DNA of 64,000 bases. Source: Nemertoderma westbladi. Lineage: Eukaryota; Xenacoelomorpha; Nemertodermatida; Nemertodermatidae. Both the position numbers and the translations under genes were made by a program. Below the pieces are notes generated by a model. It saw nothing but the letters and a program-made list of their open reading frames with translations, was not told the DNA's origin and searched no databases. The DNA lies in assembly GCA_032718475.1 (NCBI GenBank), contig JAUCBJ010007720.1:62001-126000 (forward strand), written 5' to 3'. Within the stretch, counting starts at the first letter, position 1. Each line of letters starts with the position of its first letter. Of the stretch, positions 1-13,000 are shown in pieces.

Positions 1-40
1 CCAAAATTATACTTCATTCAATGTATGTGGTTTGTAAAAT

Positions 41-51
41 CTATATAAAAG
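41..51 (+). promoter_or_regulatory. TATA box with possible start site near 68
   Basis: The sequence CTATATAAAAG is a near-perfect TATA box. A pyrimidine-rich initiator-like TTTTTCACTG follows, with its A at 68, about 26 bases after the first T of the box, which is the usual spacing for RNA polymerase II core promoters. It lies upstream of, and on the same strand as, the possible signal-peptide exon at 435-536. This is motif evidence only. Confidence 0.4.
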
Positions 52-68
52 TGTATTTCGCTTTTTCA

Positions 69-434
69 CTGAGCACAATAAACTTGTAAGTGGGGAGGCA
101 TCGCATACTCGTAAGTCTAGGTGAGCCTTTGCATAGAGGTAGAAGTAGTGGAACTAGCCATTCGCCACTTAGCGGCCGACAGAGGAACTTCTGCCTGTGT
201 GTAAAATTTATAAACTGTTAATAGACTACATGTGTACTACGTTGACTTCCATAGATTGAACGACTTATCAGCGTTCACAAATTTCCAATGAGAACGACAA
301 TGACATATGGGTCCGTAAGTTATACCTCTAAGCTCAGGATCACTTTTTGATCCCCCCCAAAGACCCATGATTGATAAGGATCGACCCATATTTGGTGTTT
401 ATTTTGCAATAAATTATTATACATAAACTGTACA
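69..434 (+). other. Unassigned leader or intergenic DNA
   Basis: No convincing coding sequence is seen here. Possible splice donors (TTGTAAGTG near 90 and CGTAAGTC near 110) make a spliced 5' untranslated region conceivable, but no clear acceptor precedes the ATG at 435. The only long frame on the opposite strand, at 320-535, is the shadow of the plus-strand exon candidate. Confidence 0.3.
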
Positions 435-536
435 ATGTTAAAAATAGGTATTTTCCTTCTCTCAATAATTATGTTGGTTGAGGGTAAATCCAAGATCTCG
501 GCACCAGAACCAAATACTGAATCACTTGAACGCAAT
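435..536 (+). CDS. Candidate first coding exon of a secreted protein
   Basis: The ATG at 435 has A at -3 and opens 34 codons that begin MLKIGIFLLSIIMLVEGKS. This is a typical short signal peptide: a basic residue near the start, a hydrophobic core of about 12 residues, then a small or polar cleavage region. A polar stretch rich in Pro, Glu, Asn and Ser follows. The frame reaches AAT|GTAAGTATAG at 537, a consensus 5' splice site, in phase 0. Reading through would stop at 549-551. A TATA box lies about 390 bases upstream. If this is a real exon, its intron contains the satellite that starts some 75 bases downstream. I do not recognise the family, and no second exon is identified. The alternative is a chance open frame. 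Confidence 0.35.
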
Positions 537-3500
537 GTAAGTATAGTGTAAAAGAATTAAATCGTTAATAAAGTACAGCACAGCTATAATATATTAGGTA
601 AACTCCACTCAACACATATCAACCCAGAATAGGCCTATCTGTAAGTGCAACATGTATCAATCCAGAGTAGGCCTATCTGTAAGTACAACATGTATCAATC
701 CAGAGTAGGCCTACCTGTAAGTACAACATGTATCAATCCAGAGTAGGCCTATCTGTAAGTGCAACATGTATCAATCCAGAGTAGGCCTATCTGTAAGTAC
801 AACATGTATCAATCCAGAGTAGGCTTATCTGTAAGTACAACATGTATCAATCCAGAGTAGGCCTATCTGTAAGTACAACATGTATCAATCCAGAGTAGGC
901 CTACCTGTACGTACAACATGTATCAATCCAGAGTAGGCTTACCTGTACGTACAACATGTATCAATCAAGAGTAGGCCTACCTGTAAGTACAACATGTATC
1001 AATCCAGAGTAGGCCTACCTGTAAGTACAACATGTATCAATCCAGAGTAGGCCTACCTGTAAGTACAACATGTATCAATACAGAGTAGGCCAACCTGTAA
1101 GTACAACATGTATCAATCCAGAATAGGCCTATCTGTAAGTACAACATGTATCAATCCACAGTAGGCCTATCTGTAAGTACAACATATATCAATCCAGAGT
1201 AGGCCTACCTGTAAGTACAACATGTATCAATCCAGAGTAGGCCTACCTGTAAGTACAACATGTATCATTCCAGAGTAGGCCTATCTGTAAGTACAACATG
1301 TATCAATCCACAGTAGGCCTATCTGTAAGTACAACATGTATCAATCCAGAGTAGGCCTATCTGTAAGTACAACATGTATCAATCCAGAGTAAACCTATCT
1401 GTACGTACAACATGTATCAATCCAGAGTAGGCCTACCTGTAAGTACAACATGTATCAATCCAGAGTAGACCTACCTGTAAGTACAACATGTATTAATCCA
1501 GAGTAGGCCTATCTGTAAGTACAACATGTATCAATCCAGAGTAGGCCTATCTGTAAGTACAACATGTATCAATCCAGAGTAGGCCAACCTGTAAGTACAA
1601 CATGTATCAATCCGGAGTAGGCCTATCTGTAAGTACAACATGTATCAATCCAGAGTAGGCCTATCTGTAAGTACAACATGTATCAATCCAGAGTAGGCCA
1701 ACCTGTAAGTACAACATGTATCAATCCGGAGTAGGCCTATCTGTAAGTACAACATGTATCAATCCAGAGTAGGCCTATCTGTAAGTACAACATGTATCAA
1801 TCCAGAGTAGGCCCACCTGTAAGTACAACATGTATCAATCCGGAGTAGGCCTATCTGTAAGTACAACATGTATCAATCCAGAGTAGGCCTATCTGTAAGT
1901 ACAACATGTATCAATCCAGAGTAGGCCAACCTGTAAGTACAACATGTATCAATCCAGATTAGACCTATCTGTAAGTACAACATGTATCAATCCAGAGTAG
2001 ACCAACCTGTACGTACAACATGTATCAATCCAGAGTAGGCCTATCTGTAAGTACAACATGTATTAATCCAGAGTAGGCCTATCTGTAAGTACAACATGTA
2101 TCAATCCAGAGTAGGCCTATCTGTAAGTACAACATGTATTAATCCAGAGTAGGCCTATCTGTAAGTACAACATGTATCAATCCAGAGTAGGCCTATCTGT
2201 AAGTACAACATGTATCAATCCAGAGTAGGCCAACCTGTAAGTACAACATGTATCAATCCGGAGTAGGCCTATCTGTAAGTACAACATGTATTAATCCAGA
2301 GTAGGCCTATCTGTAAGTACAACATGTATCAATCCAGAGTAGGCCTATCTGTAAGTACAACATGTATCAATCCAGAGTAGGCCAACCTGTAAGTACAACA
2401 TGTATCAATCCAGAGTAGGCCTATCTGTAAGTACAACATGTATTAATCCAGAGTAGGCCTATCTGTAAGTACAACATGTATCAATCCAGAGTAGGCCTAT
2501 CTGTAAGTACAACATGTATCAATCCAGAGTAGGCCTACCTGTAAGTACAACATGTATCAATCCAGAGTAGGCCTATCTGTAAGTACAACATGTATCAATC
2601 CAGAGTAGGCCTATCTGTAAGTACAACATGTATCAATCCAGAGTAGGCCTACCTGTAAGTACAACATGTATCAATCCAGAGTAGGCCTATCTGTAAGTAC
2701 AACATGTATCAATCCAGAGTAGGCCTATCTGTAAGTACAACATGTATCAATCCAGAGTAGGCCTATCTGTAAGTACAACATGTATCAATCCAGAGTAGGC
2801 CTATCTGTAAGTACAACATGTATCAATCCAGAGTAGGCCTATCTGTAAGTACAACATGTATCAATCCAGAGTAGGCCTACCTGTAAGTACAACATGTATC
2901 AATCCAGAGTAGGCCTATCTGTAAGTACAACATGTATCAATCCAGAGTAGGCCTATCTGTAAGTACAACATGTATCAATCCAGAGTAGGCCTATCTGTAA
3001 GTACAACATGTATCAATCCAGAGTAGGCCTACCTGTAAGTACAACATGTATCAATCCAGAGTAGGCCTATCTGTAAGTACAACATGTATCAATCCAGAGT
3101 AGGCCTATCTGTAAGTACAACATGTATCAATCCAGAGTAGGCCTATCTGTAAGTACAACATGTATCAATCCAGAGTAGGCCTATCTGTAAGTACAACATG
3201 TATCAATCCAGAGTAGACCTATCTGTAAGTACAACATGTATCAATCCAGAGTAGCCTATCTGTAAGTACAACATGTATCAATCCAGAGTAGGCCTATCTG
3301 TAAGTACAACATGTATCAATCCAGAGTAGGCCTATCTGTAAGTACAACATGTATCAATCCAGAGTAGGCCTATCTGTAAGTACAACATGTATCAATCCAG
3401 AGTAGACCTATCTGTAAGTACAACATGTATCAATCCAGAGTAGACCTATCTGTAAGTACAACATGTATCAATCCAGAGTAGGCCTATCTGTAAGTACAAC

Positions 3501-6500
3501 ATGTATCAATCCAGAGTAGGCCTATCTGTAAGTACAACATGTATCAATCCAGAGTAGGCCTATCTGTAAGTACAACATGTATCAATCCAGAGTAGGCCTA
3601 TCTGTAAGTACAACATGTATCAATCCAGAGTAGACCTATCTGTAAGTACAACATGTATCAATCCAGAGTAGACCTATCTGTAAGTACAACATGTATCAAT
3701 CCAGAGTAGGCCTACCTGTAAGTACAACATGTATCAATCCAGAGTAGGCCTACCTGTAAGTACAACATGTATCAATCCAGAGTAGGCCTATCTGTAAGTA
3801 CAACATGTATCAATCCAGAGTAGACCTATCTGTAAGTACAACATGTATCAATCCAGAGTAGGCCTATCTGTAAGTACAACATGTATCAATCCAGAGTAGG
3901 CCTACCTGTAAGTACAACATGTATCAATCCAGAGTAGACCTATCTGTAAGTACAACATGTATCAATCCAGAGTAGGCCTACCTGTAAGTACAACATGTAT
4001 CAATCCAGAGTAGGCCTACCTGTAAGTACAACATGTATCAATCCAGAGTAGGCCTATCTGTAAGTACAACATGTATCAATCCAGAGTAGGCCTATCTGTA
4101 AGTACAACATGTATCAATCCAGAGTAGACCTATCTGTAAGTACAACATGTATCAATCCAGAGTAGGCCTATCTGTAAGTACAACATGTATCAATCCAGAG
4201 TAGGCCTATCTGTAAGTACAACATGTATCAATCCAGAGTAGACCTATCTGTAAGTACAACATGTATCAATCCAGAGTAGGCCAACCTGTAAGTACAACAT
4301 GTATCAATCCAGAGTAGGCCTACCTGTAAGTACAACATGTATCAATCCAGAGTAGGCCTATCTGTAAGTACAACATGTATCAATCCAGAGTAGGCCTATC
4401 TGTAAGTACAACATGTATCAATCCAGAGTAGGCCTATCTGTAAGTACAACATGTATCAATCCAGAGTAGACCTATCTGTAAGTACAACATGTATCAATCC
4501 AGAGTAGGCCTACCTGTAAGTACAACATGTATCAATCCAGAGTAGGCCTACCTGTAAGTACAACATGTATCAATCCAGAGTAGGCCTATCTGTAAGTACA
4601 ACATGTATCAATCCAGAGTAGGCCTATCTGTAAGTACAACATGTATCAATCCAGAGTAGACCTATCTGTAAGTACAACATGTATCAATCCAGAGTAGGCC
4701 TATCTGTAAGTACAACATGTATCAATCCAGAGTAGGCCTATCTGTAAGTACAACATGTATCAATCCAGAGTAGGCCTATCTGTACGTACAACATGTATCA
4801 ATCCAGAGTAGGCCTATCTGTAAGTACAACATGTATCAATCCAGAGTAGGCCTATCTGTAAGTACAACATGTATCAATCCAGAGTAGGCCTATCTGTAAG
4901 TACAACATGTATCAATCCAGAGTAGGCCTATCTGTAAGTACAACATGTATCAATCCAGAGTAGGCCTATCTGTAAGTACAACATGTATCAATCCAGAGTA
5001 GACCTATCTGTAAGTACAACATGTATCAATCCAGAGTAGGCCTATCTGTAAGTACAACATGTATCAATCCAGAGTAGGCCTATCTGTAAGTACAACATGT
5101 ATCAATCCAGAGTAGGCCTATCTGTAAGTACAACATGTATCAATCCAGAGTAGGCCTATCTGTAAGTACAACATGTATCAATCCAGAGTAGGCCTATCTG
5201 TAAGTACAACATGTATCAATCCAGAGTAGACCTATCTGTAAGTACAACATGTATCAATCCAGAGTAGGCCTATCTGTAAGTACAACATGTATCAATCCAG
5301 AGTAGGCCTATCTGTAAGTACAACATGTATCAATCCAGAGTAGGCCTACCTGTAAGTACAACATGTATCAATCCAGAGTAGGCCTACCTGTAAGTACAAC
5401 ATGTATCAATCCAGAGTAGGCCTATCTGTAAGTACAACATGTATCAATCCAGAGTAGGCCTATCTGTAAGTACAACATGTATCAATCCAGAGTAGGCCTA
5501 TCTGTAAGTACAACATGTATCAATCCAGAGTAGGCCTATCTGTAAGTACAACATGTATCAATCCAGAGTAGGCCTATCTGTAAGTACAACATGTATCAAT
5601 CCAGAGTAGGCCTACCTGTAAGTACAACATGTATCAATCCAGAGTAGACCTACCTGTAAGTACAACATGTATCAATCCAGAGTAGGCCTACCTGTAAGTA
5701 CAACATGTATCAATCCAGAGTAGACCTATCTGTAAGTACAACATGTATCAATCCAGAGTAGGCCTATCTGTAAGTACAACATGTATCAATCCAGAGTAGG
5801 CCTACCTGTAAGTACAACATGTATCAATCCAGAGTAGACCTATCTGTAAGTACAACATGTATCAATCCAGAGTAGACCTACCTGTAAGTACAACATGTAT
5901 CAATCCAGAGTAGACCTACCTGTAAGTACAACATGTATCAATCCAGAGTAGGCCTATCTGTAAGTACAACATGTATCAATCCAGAGTAGGCCTATCTGTA
6001 AGTACAACATGTATCAATCCAGAGTAGGCCTATCTGTAAGTACAACATGTATCAATCCAGAGTAGGCCTACCTGTAAGTACAACATGTATCAATCCAGAG
6101 TAGGCCTATCTGTAAGTACAACATGTATCAATCCAGAGTAGGCCTACCTGTAAGTACAACATGTATCAATACAGAGTAGGCCTATCTGTAAGTACAACAT
6201 GTATCAATCCAGAGTAGGCCTACCTGTAAGTACAACATGTATCAATCCAGAGTAGGCCTACCTGTAAGTACAACATGTATCAATCCAGAGTAGGCCTATC
6301 TGTAAGTACAACATGTATCAATACAGAGTAGGCCTACCTGTAAGTACAACATGTATCAATCCAGAGTAGGCCTATCTGTAAGTACAACATGTATCAATCC
6401 AGAGTAGGCCTATCTGTAAGTACAACATGTATCAATCCAGAGTAGGCCTATCTGTAAGTACAACATGTATCAATCCAGAGTAGGCCTATCTGTAAGTACA

Positions 6501-8439
6501 ACATGTATCAATCCAGAGTAGATCTACCTGTACGTACAACATGTATCAATCCAGAGTAGGTCTACCTGTAAGTACAACATGTATCAATCCAGAGTAGGCC
6601 TACCTGTAAGTACAACATGTATCAATCCAGAGTAGGCCTATCTGTAAGTACAACATGTATCAATCCAGAGTAGGCCTACCTGTAAGTACAACATGTATCA
6701 ATCCAGAGTAGGCCTACCTGTAAGTACAACATGTATCAATCCAGAGTAGGCCTATCTGTAAGTACAACATGTATCAATCCAGAGTAGGCCTACCTGTAAG
6801 TACAACATGTATCAATCCAGAGTAGGCCTATCTGTAAGTACAACATGTATCAATCCAGAGTAGGTCTACCTGTAAGTACAACATGTATCAATCCAGAGTA
6901 GGCCTATCTGTAAGTACAACATGTATCAATCCAGAGTAGACCTATCTGTAAGTACAACATGTATCAATCCAGAGTAGACCTACTCTGTAAGTACAACATG
7001 TATCAATCCAGAGTAGGCCTACCTGTAAGTACAACATGTATCAATCCAGAGTAGGCCTATCTGTAAGTACAACATGTATCAATCCAGAGTAGGCCTATCT
7101 GTAAGTACAACATGTATCAATCCAGAGTAGGTCTACCTGTAAGTACAACATGTATCAATCCAGAGTAGGCCTATCTGTAAGTACAACATGTATCAATCCA
7201 GAGTAGGCCTACCTGTAAGTACAACATGTATCAATCCAGAGTAGACCTACTCTGTAAGTACAACATGTATCAATCCAGAGTAGGCCTACCTGTAAGTACA
7301 ACATGTATCAATCCAGATTAGGCCTATCTGTAAGTATAACATGTATCAATCCAGAGTATATCTACCTGTAAGTACAACATGTATCAATCCAGAGTAGGCC
7401 TATCTGTAAGTACAACATGTATCAATCCAGAGTAGACCTATCTGTAAGTACAACATGTATCAATCCAGAGTAGATCCTATCTGTAAGTACAACATGTATC
7501 AATCCAGAGTAGGCCTATCTGTAAGTACAACATGTATCAATCCAGAGTAGGTCTACCTGTAAGTACAACATGTATCAATCCAGAGTAGACCTATCTGTAA
7601 GTACAACATGTATCAATCCAGAGTAGACCTATCTGTAAGTACAACATGTATCAATCCAGAGTAGACCTATCTGTAAGTACAACACATATCAATCCAGAGT
7701 AGGTCTATCTGTAAGTACAACATGTATCAATCCAGAGTAGGTCTATCTGTACGTACAACATGTATCAATCCAGAGTAGGTCTATCTGTACGTACAACACA
7801 TATCAATCCAGAGTAGGTCTATCTGTACGTACAACACATATCAATCCAGAGTAGGTCTATCTGTACGTACAACATGTATCAATCCAGAGTAGGTCTATCT
7901 GTAAGTACAAAATGTATCAATACAGAGTAGACCTATCTGTAAGTACAACATGTATCAATCCAGAGTAGGTCTATCTGTACGTACAACACATATCAATCCA
8001 GAGTAGGTCTATCTGTACGTACAACACATATCAATCCAGAGTAGGTCTATCTGTACGTACAACATGTATCAATCCAGAGTAGACCTATCTGTAAGTACAA
8101 CATGTATCAATCCAGAGTAGGTCTATCTGTACGTACAACATGTATCAATCCAGAGTAGGTCTATCTGTAAGTACAACATGTATCAATACAGAGTAGACCT
8201 ATCTGTAAGTACAACATGTATCAATCCAGAGTAGGTCTATCTGTACGTACAACACATATCAATCCAGAGTAGGTCTATCTGTACGTACAACACATATCAA
8301 TCCAGAGTAGGTCTATCTGTACGTACAACACATATCAATCCAGAGTAGGTCTATCTGTACGTACAACACATATCAATCCAGAGTAGGTCTATCTGTACGT
8401 ACAACATGTATCAATCCAGAGTAGGCCTATCTGTAAGTA

Positions 8440-10022
8440 CAGCATGTATCAATACAGAGTAGGCCTATCTGTAAGTACAAAATGTATCAATACAGAGTAG
8501 ACCTATCTGTAAGTACAACATGTATCAATCCAGAGTAGGTCTATCTGTACGTACAACACATATCATTCCAGAGTAGGTCTATCTGTACGTACAACACATA
8601 TCAATCCAGAGTAGGTCTATCTGTACGTACAACATGTATCAATCCAGAGTAGGTCTATCTGTACGTACAACATGTATCAATCCAGAGTAGGTCTATCTGT
8701 AAGTACAACATGTATCAATCCAGAGTAGGTCTATCTGTACGTACAACACATATCAATCCAGAGTAGGTCTATCTGTACGTACAACACATATCAATCCAGA
8801 GTAGGCCTATCTGTAAGTACAACATGTATCAATCCAAAGTAGACCTATCTGTACGTACAACACATATCAATCCAGAGTAGGCCTATCTGTAAGTACAACA
8901 TGTATCAATCCAGAGTAGGTCTATCTGTACGTACAACATGTATCAATCCAGAGTAGGTCTATCTGTAAGTACAACATGTATCAATCCAAAGTAGACCTAT
9001 CTGTACGTACAACACATATCAATCCAGAGTAGGCCTATCTGTAAGTACAACATGTATCAATCCAGAGTAGGTCTATCTGTACGTACAACATGTATCAATC
9101 CAGAGTAGGCCTATCTGTAAGTACAACACATATCAATCCAGAGTAGGCCTATCTGTAAGTACAACATGTATCAATCCAGAGTAGGTCTATCTGTACGTAC
9201 AACATGTATCAATCCAGAGTAGGCCTATCTGTAAGTACAACATGTATCAATCCAAAGTAGACCTATCTGTACGTACAACACATATCAATCCAGAGTAGGT
9301 CTATCTGTACGTACAACATGTATCAATCCAGAGTAGGCCTATCTGTAAGTACAGCATGTATCAATACAGAGTAGGCCTATCTGTAAGTACAAAATGTATC
9401 AATACAGAGTAGACCTATCTGTAAGTACAACATGTATCAATCCAGAGTAGGTCTATCTGTACGTACAACACATATCATTCCAGAGTAGGTCTATCTGTAC
9501 GTACAACACATATCAATCCAGAGTAGGTCTATCTGTACGTACAACATGTATCAATCCAGAGTAGGTCTATCTGTACGTACAACATGTATCAATCCAGAGT
9601 AGGTCTATCTGTAAGTACAACATGTATCAATCCAGAGTAGGTCTATCTGTACGTACAACACATATCAATCCAGAGTAGGTCTATCTGTACGTACAACACA
9701 TATCAATCCAGAGTAGGCCTATCTGTAAGTACAACATGTATCAATCCAAAGTAGACCTATCTGTACGTACAACACATATCAATCCAGAGTAGGCCTATCT
9801 GTAAGTACAACATGTATCAATCCAGAGTAGGTCTATCTGTACGTACAACATGTATCAATCCAGAGTAGGTCTATCTGTAAGTACAACATGTATCAATCCA
9901 AAGTAGACCTATCTGTACGTACAACACATATCAATCCAGAGTAGGCCTATCTGTAAGTACAACATGTATCAATCCAGAGTAGGTCTATCTGTACGTACAA
10001 CATGTATCAATCCAGAGTAGGC
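8440..10022. repeat. Satellite higher-order repeat, 912-bp (24-unit) duplication
   Basis: A run of variant units starting near 8440 recurs 912 bp later (24 x 38) for at least about 670 bp. Diagnostic rare variants keep the offset: AGCATG at 8441 and 9353, and TATCATT at 8561 and 9473. This is local amplification of a multi-unit block by unequal exchange. Confidence 0.85.
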
Positions 10023-13000
10023 CTATCTGTAAGTACAACATGTATCAATCCAAAGTAGACCTATCTGTACGTACAACACATATCAATCCAGAGTAGGCCT
10101 ATCTGTAAGTACAACATGTATCAATCCAGAGTAGGTCTATCTGTACGTACAACATGTATCAATCCAGAGTAGGCCTATCTGTACGTACAACACATATCAA
10201 TCCAGAGTAGGTCTATCTGTACGTACAACACATATCAATCCAGAGTAGGTCTATCTGTACGTACAACATGTATCAATCCAGAGTAGGTCTATCTGTACGT
10301 ACAACACATATCAATCCAGAGTAGGTCTATCTGTAAGTACAACATGTATCAATCCAGAGTAGGCCTACCTGTAAGTACAACATGTATCAATCCAGAGTAG
10401 GCCTATCTGTAAGTACTACATGTATCAATCCAGAGTAGACCTATCTGTAAGTACAACATGTATCAATCCAGAGTAGACCTATCTGTAAGTACAACATGTA
10501 TCAATCCAGAGTATATCTACCTGTAACTACAACATGTATCAATCCAGAGTAGGCCTATCTGTAAGTACAAAATGTATCAATACAGAGTAGACCTATCTGT
10601 AAGTACAACATGTATCAATCCAGAGTAGGTCTATCTGTACGTACAACACATATCAATCCAGAGTAGGTCTATCTGTACGTACAACACATATCAATCCAGA
10701 GTAGGTCTATCTGTACGTACAACATGTATCAATCCAGAGTAGGTCTATCTGTACGTACAACATGTATCAATCCAGAGTAGGTCTATCTGTAAGTACAACA
10801 TGTATCAATCCAGAGTAGGCCTACCTGTAAGTACAACATGTATCAATCCAGAGTAGGCCTATCTGTAAGTACTACATGTATCAATCCAGAGTAGACCTAT
10901 CTGTAAGTACAACATGTATCAATCCAGAGTAGACCTATCTGTAAGTACAACATGTATCAATCCAGAGTAGGTCTATCTGTACGTACAACATGTATCAATC
11001 CAGAGTAGGTCTATCTGTACGTACAACATGTATCAATCCAGAGTAGGTCTATCTGTAAGTACAACATGTATCAATCCAGAGTAGGCCTACCTGTAAGTAC
11101 AACATGTATCAATCCAGAGTAGGCCTATCTGTAAGTACTACATGTATCAATCCAGAGTAGGTCTATCTGTAAGTACAACATGTATCAATCCAGAGTAGGC
11201 CTACCTGTAAGTACAACATGTATCAATCCAGAGTAGGCCTATCTGTAAGTACTACATGTATCAATCCAGAGTAGGCCTATCTGTAAGTACAACATGTATC
11301 AATCCAGAGTAGACCTATCTGTAAGTACAACATGTATCAATCCAGAGTAGGTCTATCTGTACGTACAACACATATCAATCCAGAGTAGGTCTATCTGTAC
11401 GTACAACACATATCAATCCAGAGTAGGTCTATCTGTACGTACAACATGTATCAATCCAGAGTAGGTCTATCTGTACGTACAACATGTATCAATCCAGAGT
11501 AGGTCTATCTGTAAGTACAACATGTATCAATCCAGAGTAGGTCTATCTGTACGTACAACACATATCAATCCAGAGTAGGTCTATCTGTACGTACAACACA
11601 TATCAATCCAGAGTAGGCCTATCTGTAAGTACAACATGTATCAATCCAAAGTAGACCTATCTGTACGTACAACACATATCAATCCAGAGTAGGCCTATCT
11701 GTAAGTACAACATGTATCAATCCAGAGTAGGTCTATCTGTACGTACAACACATATCAATCCAGAGTAGGTCTATCTGTACGTACAACACATATCAATCCA
11801 GAGTAGGTCTATCTGTACGTACAACACATATCAATCCAGAGTAGGTCTATCTGTACGTACAACATGTATCAATCCAGAGTAGGTCTATCTGTACGTACAA
11901 CACATATCAATCCAGAGTAGGTCTATCTGTAAGTACAACATGTATCAATCCAGAGTAGGCCTACCTGTAAGTACAACATGTATCAATCCAGAGTAGGCCT
12001 ATCTGTAAGTACTACATGTATCAATCCAGAGTAGACCTATCTGTAAGTACAACATGTATCAATCCAGAGTAGACCTATCTGTAAGTACAACATGTATCAA
12101 TCCAGAGTATATCTACCTGTAACTACAACATGTATCAATCCAGAGTAGGCCTATCTGTAAGTACAAAATGTATCAATACAGAGTAGACCTATCTGTAAGT
12201 ACAACATGTATCAATCCAGAGTAGGCCTATCTGTAAGTACTACATGTATCAATCCAGAGTAGACCTATCTGTAAGTACAACATGTATCAATCCAGAGTAG
12301 ACCTATCTGTAAGTACAACATGTATCAATCCAGAGTATATCTACCTGTAACTACAACATGTATCAATCCAGAGTAGGCCTATCTGTAAGTACAAAATGTA
12401 TCAATACAGAGTAGACCTATCTGTAAGTACAACATGTATCAATCCAGAGTAGGCCTATCTGTAAGTACTACATGTATCAATCCAGAGTAGACCTATCTGT
12501 AAGTACAACATGTATCAATCCAGAGTAGACCTATCTGTAAGTACAACATGTATCAATCCAGAGTATATCTACCTGTAACTACAACATGTATCAATCCAGA
12601 GTAGACCTATCTGTAAGTACAAAATGTATCAATACAGAGTAGACCTATCTGTAAGTACAACATGTATCAATCCAGAGTAGGCCTATCTGTAAGTATAACA
12701 TGTATCAATCCAGAGTAGACCTATCTGTAAGTACAACATGTATCAATCCAGAGTAGGCCTATCTGTAAGTACAGCATGTATCAATACAGAGTAGACCTAT
12801 CTGTAAGTACAAAATGTATCAATACAGAGTAGACCTATCTGTAAGTACAACATGTATCAATCCAGAGTAGGCCTATCTGTAAGTATAACATGTATCAATC
12901 CAGAGTAGACCTATCTGTAAGTACAACATGTATCAATCCAGAGTAGGCCTATCTGTAAGTATAACATGTATCAATCCAGAGTAGACCTATCTGTAAGTAC

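Noticed and set aside
320-535. 71-codon minus-strand frame overlapping the left-flank exon candidate
   Set aside because: The plus strand offers signal-peptide and splice-donor evidence over the same bases. The minus frame has no motif or supporting signal.
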